Below are positions 8,932 to 16,275 of a DNA stretch of 64,000 bases, in pieces (position 1 is the stretch's first letter; each line of letters starts with the position of its first letter). The stretch lies in the NCBI RefSeq assembly GCF_032056465.1, contig NZ_DAMBCL010000001.1; one strand, written 5' to 3'. The stretch is from Mobilicoccus sp032056465 (GTDB taxonomy: Bacteria > Actinomycetota > Actinomycetes > Actinomycetales > Dermatophilaceae). The notes below the pieces were generated by a model. That model had not been told where the DNA came from and made no database searches. It saw only the letters and a list, made by a program, of their open reading frames with translations. The position numbers and the translations under genes were made by a program.

Positions 8932-8966
8932 GACGGCCGCGGTCCCCGCTGGGGGCCGCGGCCGTC
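8932..8966. terminator. Bidirectional terminator hairpin
   Basis: GACGGCCGCGGTCCCC - GCT - GGGGGCCGCGGCCGTC, a 16-bp stem with one mismatch or wobble, in the gap between two convergent genes (ends 8829 and 8984). Confidence 0.75.
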
Positions 8967-8983
8967 GCCGTGCGGGGTCGTGC

Positions 8984-9478
8984 TCAGAGGTCGACGACCT
9001 CGTTCTCGCCGCCCGCGGGCTTCTTGGTGACGGCGGTGCGGACGAGGTTGACCATCTGACCGAACTTGCCGCCGGGGCTGTTCCAGTACTCGGCGGTGTC
9101 TCCGTCGACGACGATGAGGACGTTGTTCGGGTCCTCCGGGCCGCCCTCCATGTAACCCTCGGCGACGGCACTCCACAGCTCGCGGATCTTCTCGACGTCG
9201 TTCTCGACGTGGGCCCTGCCGGAGAGCGAGACCCACTCGGAGTCGCCGACGTAGGCGACGTTGACCTGCGGGTCGGCCGAGATGTCGGCGACCTTGTCGG
9301 AGTCGCGCTCGGAGAGGAACAGGACCCGACCGTCGAACTCGACGTCCTGGGTCGCCATGGGGCACGACACGAGCCGACCCTCGCGGTCGTGGTAGGTCAA
9401 CATCGCGATGCGGGTCTTCTTGATGATGTCGGCGACCTGCTCGCGGCCGTCGTCGTTGCTGGTGTGCTGGGTGGTCAC
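8984..9478 (-). CDS. Pyridoxamine 5'-phosphate oxidase-family flavin-binding protein (general stress protein 26-like)
   Basis: 164 aa. The split-barrel flavin domain is seen in the order IIKKTRIAMLTYHD, VSCPMATQDVEFDGRVLFLSERDSDKV, PQVNVAYVGDSEWVSLSGRAHVE and AEYWNSPGGKFGQMV. Small stand-alone members of this type bind FMN or F420 and are general stress proteins; true PNPOx activity is unlikely. GTG start with an AGGAGG Shine-Dalgarno (plus-strand cctcct 9483-9488). Confidence 0.85.
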   Translation of the reverse strand: MTTQHTSNDDGREQVADIIKKTRIAMLTYHDREGRLVSCPMATQDVEFDGRVLFLSERDSDKVADISADPQVNVAYVGDSEWVSLSGRAHVENDVEKIRELWSAVAEGYMEGGPEDPNNVLIVVDGDTAEYWNSPGGKFGQMVNLVRTAVTKKPAGGENEVVDL

Positions 9479-9510
9479 GACGCCTCCTGACGTGGGGGGA
9501 TGTGTGTCCC

Positions 9511-9894
9511 TTACCCGACCACCCTGTGCTCATGCACGTCGCGGTGGGCGTCGCGGCGTGGGCCGCGGACGAGGAGGAACAGTGCTGCGGCCTGCAGCAG
9601 GCCACCGAGCACGAACGACGTGATGAGCGCGGCCGCGGCCGTGGGACCGGCACTCGGGAACAACGCGCTCAACGCCCCGACGGGCTCGGCGAGGATGAGC
9701 GACGTGGGGGCCGTGAGCAGCAGGAGGGGCGCGACGGAGAACGACGGGTCGGCCGAGTCCGCGGTCGCGAGGGTGAAGGCGCTGTACGCGGCGGCGACCG
9801 CGACGAGGCTCAGGTAGACGAGCGCGACGGTTCTCGCGAGGGACCCCCGCTCGAAGGCGTGGGGCGTGAACGCGCGGCGCAAGGGGTGGGTCAT
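9511..9894 (-). CDS. Small membrane protein, SCO4225-like
   Basis: 127 aa with ~4 predicted membrane spans: LARTVALVYLSLVAVAAAYS, the APLLLLTAPTSLIL segment, a central span and GLLQAAALFLLV. The pattern resembles small actinobacterial membrane proteins of the SCO4225 group, with no known function. ATG 9894 chosen since upstream frame is Arg/Pro shadow sequence. Divergent from the fluoride operon. Confidence 0.6.
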   Translation of the reverse strand: MTHPLRRAFTPHAFERGSLARTVALVYLSLVAVAAAYSAFTLATADSADPSFSVAPLLLLTAPTSLILAEPVGALSALFPSAGPTAAAALITSFVLGGLLQAAALFLLVRGPRRDAHRDVHEHRVVG

Positions 9895-10000
9895 GGGCTC
9901 AGTCTTCCCTGTCGACGCGGTGTGCGAGGGCGTCTCGTCCTCATGCGATCGTCGCGGAGGACGCTTCTGGGTGGCCGAGGCCCGCGCGGTACAGTGACGC

Positions 10001-10060
10001 TGGCGATGGATCCCGCCTGGGCGTTGCGCCCGAACCGCCGACCGGCTGATGGTTCCTGTT
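10001..10060 (+). ncRNA. Fluoride riboswitch (crcB motif)
   Basis: The sequence carries the conserved GGCGATGG...CGCC block (10002-10017), then AACCGCC, GACC and GGCTGATGGTTCCTG, the defining conserved segments of the fluoride aptamer. Unusually, a small extra hairpin GGGCG-TTG-CGCCC (10019-10031) lies between the CGCC and AACCGCC elements. It leads the operon encoding a universal stress protein and two FluC fluoride exporters, which is what this riboswitch class controls. Whether control is by termination or translation is not evident. Confidence 0.9.
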
Positions 10061-10137
10061 CGGTGACCGGCCCGGCCGGGCCGGTCGTGACGGGCAGGGC
10101 GCGAGCGTTGTTCGTCGTGAGCCAGTGGAGAGATCCC

Positions 10138-10683
10138 ATGCCGGTCGAACGTGTGCCTCCCCAACCCGATCCCTCACGGATGACCGAGTTCGCGGGTCAT
10201 CCGCTCGTCGTGTCGGCGGTCCCCGGGCAGTCGCCCCTGGTGGCCCTCACGGCTGCCTCGTTGGCCCGGGCCACCGCGGCGCCCGCCGTGTACTTCGCCT
10301 ACGTCGACACCTCGCGGTACACCGTCGAGGAGTTCCCGGACGGGACCGTGCATCACGAGCCCGTCGACCCCGACCTGGCCGGCGACGAGGCCCGGGAGAC
10401 CGAGCAGCGGCTGACCGCGCTCGTCCGCGAGTGGATGGACGGACAGGACGTCCCCTGGTTCTTCCGGTACCTCGCAGGGCGGGAGGACCGGGCGCTCACG
10501 CACCTGGCCCGCGCGGTCGACGCCGCGGCGTTCGTCATCGGCGCCCAGACGCACGGCCACCGTCGGGTCCGCGACTTCCTCGGCAGCTCCTTGGCCGCCA
10601 ACCTCTCGCACCGGCAACACCGACCGGTGCTGGTCGTGCCGGTGCAGGTCGTCGACTGGCGTGGGCGTGCCCCATGGGAGTGA
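10138..10683 (+). CDS. Universal stress protein (UspA family)
   Basis: 181 aa. A UspA fold is suggested by PLVVSAVPGQSPLVALTAASLARA at the start, VYFAYVD, and the end GAQTHGHRRVRDFLGSSLAANLSHRQHRPVLVVP, which contains the G-x2-G-x9-G(S) type nucleotide-binding loop in variant form (HGHRRVRDFLGSSLA). First gene of the fluoride riboswitch operon, 77 nt after the aptamer. ATG at 10138 preceded by ggagagatccc. Confidence 0.82.
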   Translation: MPVERVPPQPDPSRMTEFAGHPLVVSAVPGQSPLVALTAASLARATAAPAVYFAYVDTSRYTVEEFPDGTVHHEPVDPDLAGDEARETEQRLTALVREWMDGQDVPWFFRYLAGREDRALTHLARAVDAAAFVIGAQTHGHRRVRDFLGSSLAANLSHRQHRPVLVVPVQVVDWRGRAPWE

Positions 10684-11171
10684 GCGGGGGGCGTGGGGGC
10701 GATCCGGGCTCGCCGCGAACCCGTCGACGTGAGCCACGCGCCGGCCGCGACGGCCGGGGGGCGAGTGTTGCGCTGATCTTCGTCGGAGGAAGTGCCGGAA
10801 CCCTGCTGCGGGCCGGTCTGGAGGAGGCCTTTCCCGCCGCGCCGGAAGGCATCCCCTGGACGACCTTCGCCATCAACGTCGGCGGGGCATTCCTTCTGGG
10901 CCTGTTGCTGGAGAGCCTGCTCCGCCGGGGTGCCGACGACGGCCGGCGCAGAACGATCCGGCTCACCGCGGGGACCGGCTTCCTCGGTGCCTTCACCACG
11001 TACAGCACCTTCGCGGTCGAGACCGTCCACCGCCTGGAGGGCGCTGCGACGCTGGTCGCCTCGATCTATGCGCTCGGGAGCGTCATCGTCGGCGTCGGCG
11101 CCGCGGCGGTCGGCTACGGCCTCGCTCATAGGACTCGCCGGCGCGACGGTCGCACGGCGGTGCCGTCATGA
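10674..11171 (+). CDS. fluC: Fluoride channel/exporter FluC (CrcB), copy 1
   Basis: 165 aa. After a ~30-residue Arg-rich lead come four membrane helices with the FluC hallmarks: GGSAGTLLRAGLEE, TTFAINVGGAFLLGLLLESLL and GFLGAFTTYSTFAVETV (the phenylalanine/serine pore region). FluC proteins form antiparallel dimers that let F- leave the cell. ATG 10674 overlaps the preceding gene; an in-frame GTG at 10680 would give a GTGA overlap and is equally likely. It overlaps fluC2 by 4 nt, so the two may form a heterodimer. Confidence 0.92.
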   Translation: MGVSGGRGGDPGSPRTRRREPRAGRDGRGASVALIFVGGSAGTLLRAGLEEAFPAAPEGIPWTTFAINVGGAFLLGLLLESLLRRGADDGRRRTIRLTAGTGFLGAFTTYSTFAVETVHRLEGAATLVASIYALGSVIVGVGAAAVGYGLAHRTRRRDGRTAVPS

Positions 11172-11554
11172 TCACGGCCCTCGTCGTGGCGTGCGCCGGC
11201 GGGGCCGGAGCGGTCACGAGGTTCCTCCTCGACGCGGCCATCACCCGGCGTGTACGTGCCCGGGTCCCGATCGCCACGCTCATCATCAACATCACGGGAT
11301 CCCTGTTGCTGGGCGGCCTGTCGGGTCTGGCGGTGGGACTGTCGGCGGACGGCCCCGCGGCCGTGGTCACGGCAGCACTCGGCACGGGGTTCTGCGGGGG
11401 TTACACGACGTTCAGCACCGCGTCGGTGGAGGTGGTCCGGCTGTGGGTCGCCGAGGGACGCGCGATCGGCGTCGGGTACGCCGTGGCCACCCTCGTCGGG
11501 TCGGTGCTCGCCGCCGCGCTCGGGATGGCGTCGGCCCAGCTGGTCCTGGCCTGA
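11168..11554 (+). CDS. fluC: Fluoride channel/exporter FluC (CrcB), copy 2
   Basis: 128 aa, standard FluC length. Motifs: GGAGAVTRFLLD, TLIINITGSLLLGGLSGL and GTGFCGGYTTFSTASVE. Start ATG overlaps the stop of the previous fluC by ATGA, indicating translational coupling and co-production of the pair. Third gene of the fluoride riboswitch operon. Confidence 0.95.
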   Translation: MITALVVACAGGAGAVTRFLLDAAITRRVRARVPIATLIINITGSLLLGGLSGLAVGLSADGPAAVVTAALGTGFCGGYTTFSTASVEVVRLWVAEGRAIGVGYAVATLVGSVLAAALGMASAQLVLA

Positions 11555-11768
11555 CGCGCAGCGGACCCGGACGACCGACGGGCTGCTTGACGGACGCGCC
11601 GTCAGGGATGCGCCGTCACGGAGGTGTGGCCGTGCCGGGTGTCGAGCTGTCGGGCTGTCGCGCGTCGGCCTCGTCCGACGGCGCTCGCCGTGTGGACGGC
11701 AGCGGCGCGCGGCAGGCGGGGACGGGGACACAGGACGCGTTCGCGAGGGGAGTCCTCCACCGCCGACG

Positions 11769-12587
11769 TCAGGCGGGCAGAAGGGCCCCGCGGACGGCGT
11801 GGGCGATGCGCGTCTGCACCTCGTTCTCCGTGCGGGGCGGGAGGTCGAGGTGGCCGGGGGTGGCGAGATCCTCGACGAGGGTGCCGTCCTCGAGGCGGTA
11901 GAACGTGAACGACCGTGTCTCGACGTCGCCGCCGCCGGCGAGGGTGACGACGTCGACGAACACGGCGGACTGCAGTCCCGCGAGCTCGGGTGGAAGTCCG
12001 TCGCCTTCGATGCGCCCCTCGCCCTCGTGCTGCTGGGGCACGCCCCACGTGGCGAGCTCGGTGGCCGCGGCGTCGAGATCGCCGAGCGTGAAGCGGTGGA
12101 CGCCTGCCCCGTTGACGGTCTCGACGAGCACCTGCCCACCGGTCTCCTCCTCGTGCAGGTAGAGGACCCGGGTCTCCTGAGCCGAACGCGTCGAGTGGTC
12201 GGCGTAGACGATCGCGCGGGCGTCGAAGCGCAGCGCGAGGGCATCCGCGAGGTCGGCGGGGATGTCCAGTCCGTGCTCGTCGGCGGAGAGGTGACCGTGG
12301 GTGACGAGCCCGCGGAGTCCGACCTCGGCGGCGAGCGCGGTCTCCTCCTCGCTGCGGGGCCCGGCCCACGGCAGCGGCGCCACCTGCTCCGAGTCCGGGC
12401 CGTCGATCGCGAGGATCTCCTCGTCGGTGAGGTCGGCGACGTGCCGGAGGGCGCCCGACGTCCCGCCGTCCGCGCCGCCGGCCGCCGGGCGCCGTGCGGG
12501 CTGAGTCGTGTCCGTGGCTTCGGTGGTGTCCGTGGGCTCGGTGGTGTCCGTGGGCTCGGTGGTGTCGGTGAGGGCGGGGGAGATCAT
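11769..12587 (-). CDS. Uncharacterised protein with remote EspG-like pattern
   Basis: 272 aa. Residues 1-45 are a Thr/Pro/Glu-rich repeat tail coded by an 18-nt tandem repeat. The rest is mixed alpha/beta, with LTDEEILAIDG, RGLVTHGHLS, a DLADALALRFDARAIVYADH block and a late HLDLPPRTENEVQTRIAHAVRGAL. The order of a W-containing strand, a RGLV..G helix and LALR-type strand is loosely reminiscent of EspG-type secretion chaperones of type VII systems, but this is a weak visual resemblance. Last gene of a three-gene operon with 4-nt overlaps. Confidence 0.6.
   Translation of the reverse strand: MISPALTDTTEPTDTTEPTDTTEATDTTQPARRPAAGGADGGTSGALRHVADLTDEEILAIDGPDSEQVAPLPWAGPRSEEETALAAEVGLRGLVTHGHLSADEHGLDIPADLADALALRFDARAIVYADHSTRSAQETRVLYLHEEETGGQVLVETVNGAGVHRFTLGDLDAAATELATWGVPQQHEGEGRIEGDGLPPELAGLQSAVFVDVVTLAGGGDVETRSFTFYRLEDGTLVEDLATPGHLDLPPRTENEVQTRIAHAVRGALLPA
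12508..12561 (-). repeat. 18-nt tandem repeat, 3 copies plus partial, in-frame
   Basis: Units of GTGTCCGTGGSYTCGGTG (plus strand) at 12508, 12526 and 12544 encode the TDTTEP hexapeptide repeats at the N-terminus of the 272-aa protein. Confidence 0.85.
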
Positions 12588-13219
12588 GAGGCGACTCCGG
12601 AGCGCGTGAGGGGGCGGGTGCCTCGTGCCAGGCGGCGGTGCACGAGCGACAGACGGACGGCGCGCGGCTGGAGGTGGACGACCTCGGGGCCGCCCACCGG
12701 GCGGACGGCACGGTCGGGCGACCCACCTCGCACGAGACGCGCGGCCAGCAGGTGAAGGAGTTCGGCGCGGTCGAGGGTCGGGCGTCCGAGGGGGGTGCGA
12801 CCGTCGCCCGTGGCCGAGCCGCCGAGGCGGTGGAGGATCGTCGCCGGGTCGAGGGCGTCACCGCCGGGGATCAACGCGCGGGTTCCGCTCTCGATGACCG
12901 TCCTCAGACGCGCCTCGGAGCGGGCGCGGCGGCGCTCGAGTTCGGCGAGGTGGCGGGCGTCGCCCTGGTCTCGGCGGCGGCGGAGGACCTCGATCTCGTC
13001 GTCGAGTCGCCGGAGCATCGCGGCATGCCGGTCGATCTCCGCAGCCACCTCCTGGAGAAGACGGCGCACCTGTGTCACCGCGGGCGCGGGTCCGACATGG
13101 GGGTCCGAGACGTCGTCGGCTCGGGTGGCGAGGCTCGTCGCACACGCCCGCATCGAGCGCGACCAGCGTGCGAGGTCGCGATGCGTCGCCGCCGTTCCTC
13201 GAGGACCGGTCGTCCTCAC
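12584..13219 (-). CDS. Uncharacterised coiled-coil protein
   Basis: 211 aa, strongly Arg-rich. The middle (residues ~45-105), VRRLLQEVAAEIDRHAAMLRRLDDEI and the following ERRRARSEARLRTV, has heptad-like spacing of hydrophobics and should form a coiled coil. No catalytic motif was recognised. Stop and start overlap both neighbours by 4 nt (ATGA at 12584-12587 and 13216-13219), so it is translated as part of a coupled trio. Confidence 0.65.
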   Translation of the reverse strand: MRTTGPRGTAATHRDLARWSRSMRACATSLATRADDVSDPHVGPAPAVTQVRRLLQEVAAEIDRHAAMLRRLDDEIEVLRRRRDQGDARHLAELERRRARSEARLRTVIESGTRALIPGGDALDPATILHRLGGSATGDGRTPLGRPTLDRAELLHLLAARLVRGGSPDRAVRPVGGPEVVHLQPRAVRLSLVHRRLARGTRPLTRSGVAS

Positions 13220-13434
13220 CGGGGGCCTCCGGCGTCGCAGGCGCCCACCCGGGTGTCGTGGAGAGCTCGGTCCGTGCGCTCGACCCGGGCCGCCGAGGAC
13301 GCGGCTCCCCGGAGCGTGCCGGAGCAGGCCGCGAGGAACCGGGCGAGGCAGGGGGCGAGGTCGATGTCGGGGGCCGCGGAGCGGCGGATGGCATCCAGGT
13401 CGTCACACACGCTGAGGTAGGCGCTCTTGCCCAT
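13216..13434 (-). CDS. Uncharacterised small helical protein
   Basis: 72 aa from ATG 13434 (MGKSAYLSVCDDLDAIR). Mostly helical, with two Cys (SVCDD, LAPCLARFLAACSG). Size and position at the head of the trio recall WXG100-type proteins, but no WxG is present. Start chosen here because the upstream 18 residues in frame are Pro/Arg filler. First gene of the ATGA-coupled operon. Confidence 0.55.
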   Translation of the reverse strand: MGKSAYLSVCDDLDAIRRSAAPDIDLAPCLARFLAACSGTLRGAASSAARVERTDRALHDTRVGACDAGGPR

Positions 13435-13503
13435 GAGGAATCCTCTCGTCGCGGGAACCCTAGAGGGCGGCTCCGGCGATGTGGTCACTCCCCGAGGAGT
13501 CGC

Positions 13504-14070
13504 TCACAGGTCGGCGAGCGCGGTGAACTGCATGACCGACCACGGGCTGAGCAGCACCGGCGTGCGAACCGCGGCCTCCAGGACGGCGTCGCGGTCCACC
13601 CAGGCATGGTCCATGATCTCGGCCGGGTCGGGGGCCGGTTCGCCCTCGATCGTGCCGACGAACACGGGGCAGATCTCGTTCTCGACGACGCCGCTCGCGT
13701 CCACCGCCCGATAGCGGAAGTCCGGCAGGACACACCGTAGTTCGCCGACCGGAGCGCCGAGTTCCTCCTCGACGCGGCGCCGTACCGCGTCCTCCATCGC
13801 CTCACCGGCGCGGGGGTGCCCGCAGGCGGTGTTCGACCAGACGCCGGGCCATGTCCTCTTGCCGACGTCCCGCCGCGTGAGCAGGGTCTGCCCGCCGCGG
13901 ACCGCATGGAAGGAGAACGCGAGATGGAGCGGGGTGTCCGCGGTGTGGACCGTGAGGCGGTCGGCCGTGCCGATCGGGGTGCCGTCCTCGTCGAGGAGGA
14001 CGACCTCGTCGCCCACCTCGGGTGTGCTCCCGTGGGCGCTCCGGGGGGTGTCGGCGGTCGGGGTCGTCAT
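13504..14070 (-). CDS. idi: Isopentenyl-diphosphate delta-isomerase (type I)
   Basis: 188 aa. Nudix-type IPP isomerase: LHLAFSFHAV, LLTRRDVGKRTWPGVWSNTACGHP with the catalytic Cys, AMEDAVRRRVEEELG (Nudix helix) and ENEICPVFVG with the metal/acid residues. It interconverts isopentenyl and dimethylallyl diphosphate for isoprenoid synthesis. ATG 14070 is preferred over the GTG at 14082; a TAGTGT hexamer lies 8 nt upstream of it, compatible with a leaderless transcript. Divergent from the thiolase-like gene across a 9-nt tandem repeat. Confidence 0.93.
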   Translation of the reverse strand: MTTPTADTPRSAHGSTPEVGDEVVLLDEDGTPIGTADRLTVHTADTPLHLAFSFHAVRGGQTLLTRRDVGKRTWPGVWSNTACGHPRAGEAMEDAVRRRVEEELGAPVGELRCVLPDFRYRAVDASGVVENEICPVFVGTIEGEPAPDPAEIMDHAWVDRDAVLEAAVRTPVLLSPWSVMQFTALADL

Positions 14071-14089
14071 GGCCACCGACACTATCGTC

Positions 14090-14125
14090 TGCCCGTGCTG
14101 CCCGTGCTGCCCGTGCTGCCCGTGC
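14090..14125. repeat. 9-nt tandem repeat, 4 perfect copies, in a divergent promoter region
   Basis: TGCCCGTGC repeated four times without mismatch. It starts a few bases upstream of the putative idi -10 hexamer (14079-14084) and ends 28 nt before the thiolase -10 hexamer (14154-14159). It lies outside any credible coding sequence. Confidence 0.9.
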
Positions 14126-14153
14126 CGGGAGTCCGCCGGGCTGCCGGAATGCC

Positions 14154-14159
14154 TACGCT
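14154..14159 (+). promoter_or_regulatory. -10 element of a leaderless transcript (thiolase-like gene)
   Basis: TACGCT, then GCCGCC, then ATG at 14166, with no Shine-Dalgarno. Confidence 0.55.
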
Positions 14160-14165
14160 GCCGCC

Positions 14166-15872
14166 ATGACGACGTTCGCCGATGGTGTCGACCTCGATCC
14201 GCGTACTCCCGTGATCGTCGGGGTGGGGCAGGCCTCCGAGCGGATCGGGGACGCCGGTTACGCCGCCCTCTCGCCCGTCGCCCTCGCTGCGGCCGCCGCC
14301 CACGCCGCCCTCCGCGACGCGCTGGCGGAGGTATCCGCGGGCGCCGGGGCCGGCGGGGGTGTCGGTGGCGATGAGTCCGGCAGCGGGCTCGAACGTCCCC
14401 CTCGCGACGGGACGGTCGACGAGTCGGTCATCGCCGAGGGAATCGACGCCGTGGCCTTCGTGCGGCTCTTCGAGGACTCCGGCCTGGAGCCGCCGTCACC
14501 GCTCGGCCGAGCCGACAACGCCCCCCGCGCCGTCGCCCGCCGTCTCGGAGCCGACCCTGTGCGGGCCGTCCTCGGCGTGGGGGGCGGGCAGTCGCCCCAG
14601 AACCTAGTCCTCGAGTTCGCCGCCGAGATCGCCGCCGGGCGTGCGGAATCGGCGCTCGTGGTGGGGGCTGAGGCGCTGTCGTCGTCCCGGCACTGGGCGA
14701 GGTCGGCGGCGGACGGGGGACCGGAACCGCGCCGATCACCGACCGACGCAGGGAACGCGGGGGCACCGGAGGCGGCGCGACCGGACTGGCGCGAACGGGT
14801 CGGCGGTGACGTGGAGGACCGGGGTCCCGGACTCACCGACATGACCTCCTCCCGCCAGGCCGCGCTCGGTCTCGACCACGCACCCGCCGCCTACGCGCTC
14901 TTCGAGAACGCCCGGCGCGCCCGGCTCGGCCTCTCGCGGAAGGACTACGCCCGCTCGATGGGTGAGCTGTTCGCCCCGTTCACGCAGGTCGCGGCGGGGA
15001 ACCCGCATTCGGCCGCCCCGACGCGGCGGACCCCCGACGAGCTCGTCACCGTCACCTCGCGCAACCGCCTGGTCGCCGACCCCTACCCTCGCTTCCTCGT
15101 CGCCCGCGACCAGGTCAACCAGGGGGCGGCGGTGCTCCTCATGTCGCTCGGCCGGGCGCGCGACCTGGGCCTGGACCCGGCGCGGTTCGTCCACTGTCAC
15201 GGGCATGCCTCGGTCACGGAGCGGCCACTCATGGAGCGTGCCGATCTGTCGACGTCCCCCGCCGTCGGTCTCGCCGTCCGCACCGTCCTCGACGAGGCCG
15301 GCATCGCCGCCGCCGACCTCGACCTGCTCGACGTGTACTCCTGCTTCCCGATCGCGGTGTCGGTCGTGCGTGAGGCGCTAGGGATGGGGCCCGATGTTCC
15401 ACGCGGTTTCACCGTCACCGGCGGCCTGCCGTTCTTCGGCGGCCCGGGAAACGACTACGCGCTGCACTCCCTGGCCGAGATGGTCGGTCGGCTGCGAGAC
15501 CGCCCCGGCGCGCGCGGGCTCGTCACGGCGAACGGGGGCATCCTCTCGAGTCAGTCCATGGGCGTCTGGTCGACCGATCCCGCGCCCTGGCGTCCCGGCC
15601 GCGATGAGGCCCTCGCCGCCGAGGTCGCCTCCTGGCCGGCGCCGCCGACGACCGACACCCCACGGGGTCCCGCCCGCATCGAGACCTTCACCGTCGTCCA
15701 CGGACGGGACGGCTCCCGGCGTGGCCTCGTCGTCGGCCGTCTCGACGAGGGCGACACCCGGTTCCTCGCGGCCGCCTCCGACGACACCGCGACCTGGCGT
15801 CTCCTCGACGCCGATCAGCCTGTCGGTGCCCCCGTCGTCGTCGGGGACGACGGGCTCGTCCGGGCGCCGTAG
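14166..15872 (+). CDS. Thiolase-fold acyl-CoA acetyltransferase-like protein
   Basis: 568 aa. Begins TPVIVGVGQASERI, then VLGVGGGQSPQNLVLEFAAEIAAGRAESALVVGAEAL, a SRKDYARSMGELFAPFTQVAAGNP block, and a C-terminal LDLLDVYSCFPIAVSVVREALG and GGLPFFGGPGNDYALHSLAEMVGRLR. This matches the mycobacterial-type acetyl-CoA acetyltransferase group of SCP2-like thiolases. The first active-site Cys of classical thiolases is not visible (VGGGQSP at that place). Two Gly/Glu-rich inserts (residues ~55-85 and ~185-215) are loops. Probably lipid or sterol-related acyl-CoA metabolism. Confidence 0.8.
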   Translation: MTTFADGVDLDPRTPVIVGVGQASERIGDAGYAALSPVALAAAAAHAALRDALAEVSAGAGAGGGVGGDESGSGLERPPRDGTVDESVIAEGIDAVAFVRLFEDSGLEPPSPLGRADNAPRAVARRLGADPVRAVLGVGGGQSPQNLVLEFAAEIAAGRAESALVVGAEALSSSRHWARSAADGGPEPRRSPTDAGNAGAPEAARPDWRERVGGDVEDRGPGLTDMTSSRQAALGLDHAPAAYALFENARRARLGLSRKDYARSMGELFAPFTQVAAGNPHSAAPTRRTPDELVTVTSRNRLVADPYPRFLVARDQVNQGAAVLLMSLGRARDLGLDPARFVHCHGHASVTERPLMERADLSTSPAVGLAVRTVLDEAGIAAADLDLLDVYSCFPIAVSVVREALGMGPDVPRGFTVTGGLPFFGGPGNDYALHSLAEMVGRLRDRPGARGLVTANGGILSSQSMGVWSTDPAPWRPGRDEALAAEVASWPAPPTTDTPRGPARIETFTVVHGRDGSRRGLVVGRLDEGDTRFLAAASDDTATWRLLDADQPVGAPVVVGDDGLVRAP

Positions 15873-16275
15873 GCGCCCTCCGCACCCGGCCGACGAGATG
15901 CCTCGTGGGCGACGTGGCGATATCCGCGGAGTCGACGAGGTGGGCTCACCCTCCTCGAAGCTCCCACCTGCGGTGATGGAGAGGTGCCGGTCGGCGGGCG
16001 GGCCTCGACTCCGCTGGTATTGCCACATGCGGGACGACGACGGGTCGTGATCGGGGGGTCGGTCGGGACGGCGTGAGTGGCGGAACGAGGCCGGCGGAGC
16101 AGCGAGACCGCGCGACGTGAGGCGCGTCATCGGACGCCATGCCGCCGCCCGGCCAGCACACACGGAGTGAGGCCCCCTCACGAACGAGGGGGCCTCACCC
16201 GGACCGGCGGCGATCGCTCGGTCGGTGACCGTGGCTTCGGTGGTCACTCACCCACGGTGATGGACCTGCGGGTGT
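15873..16275. other. Intergenic region with one strong terminator
   Basis: 403 nt between convergent thiolase-like and desaturase genes. No credible coding sequence was seen on either strand; the only clear structure is the hairpin at 16167-16198. Confidence 0.6.
16167..16198. terminator. Terminator hairpin
   Basis: GTGAGGCCCCCTC - ACGAAC - GAGGGGGCCTCAC, a perfect 13-bp stem, downstream of the desaturase operon (minus) and facing the thiolase gene (plus). Confidence 0.85.

Noticed and set aside
15946..16161. 71-aa minus-strand frame downstream of the thiolase gene
   Set aside because: Pro/Arg-rich with no conserved pattern and no plausible start signal; treated as non-coding.
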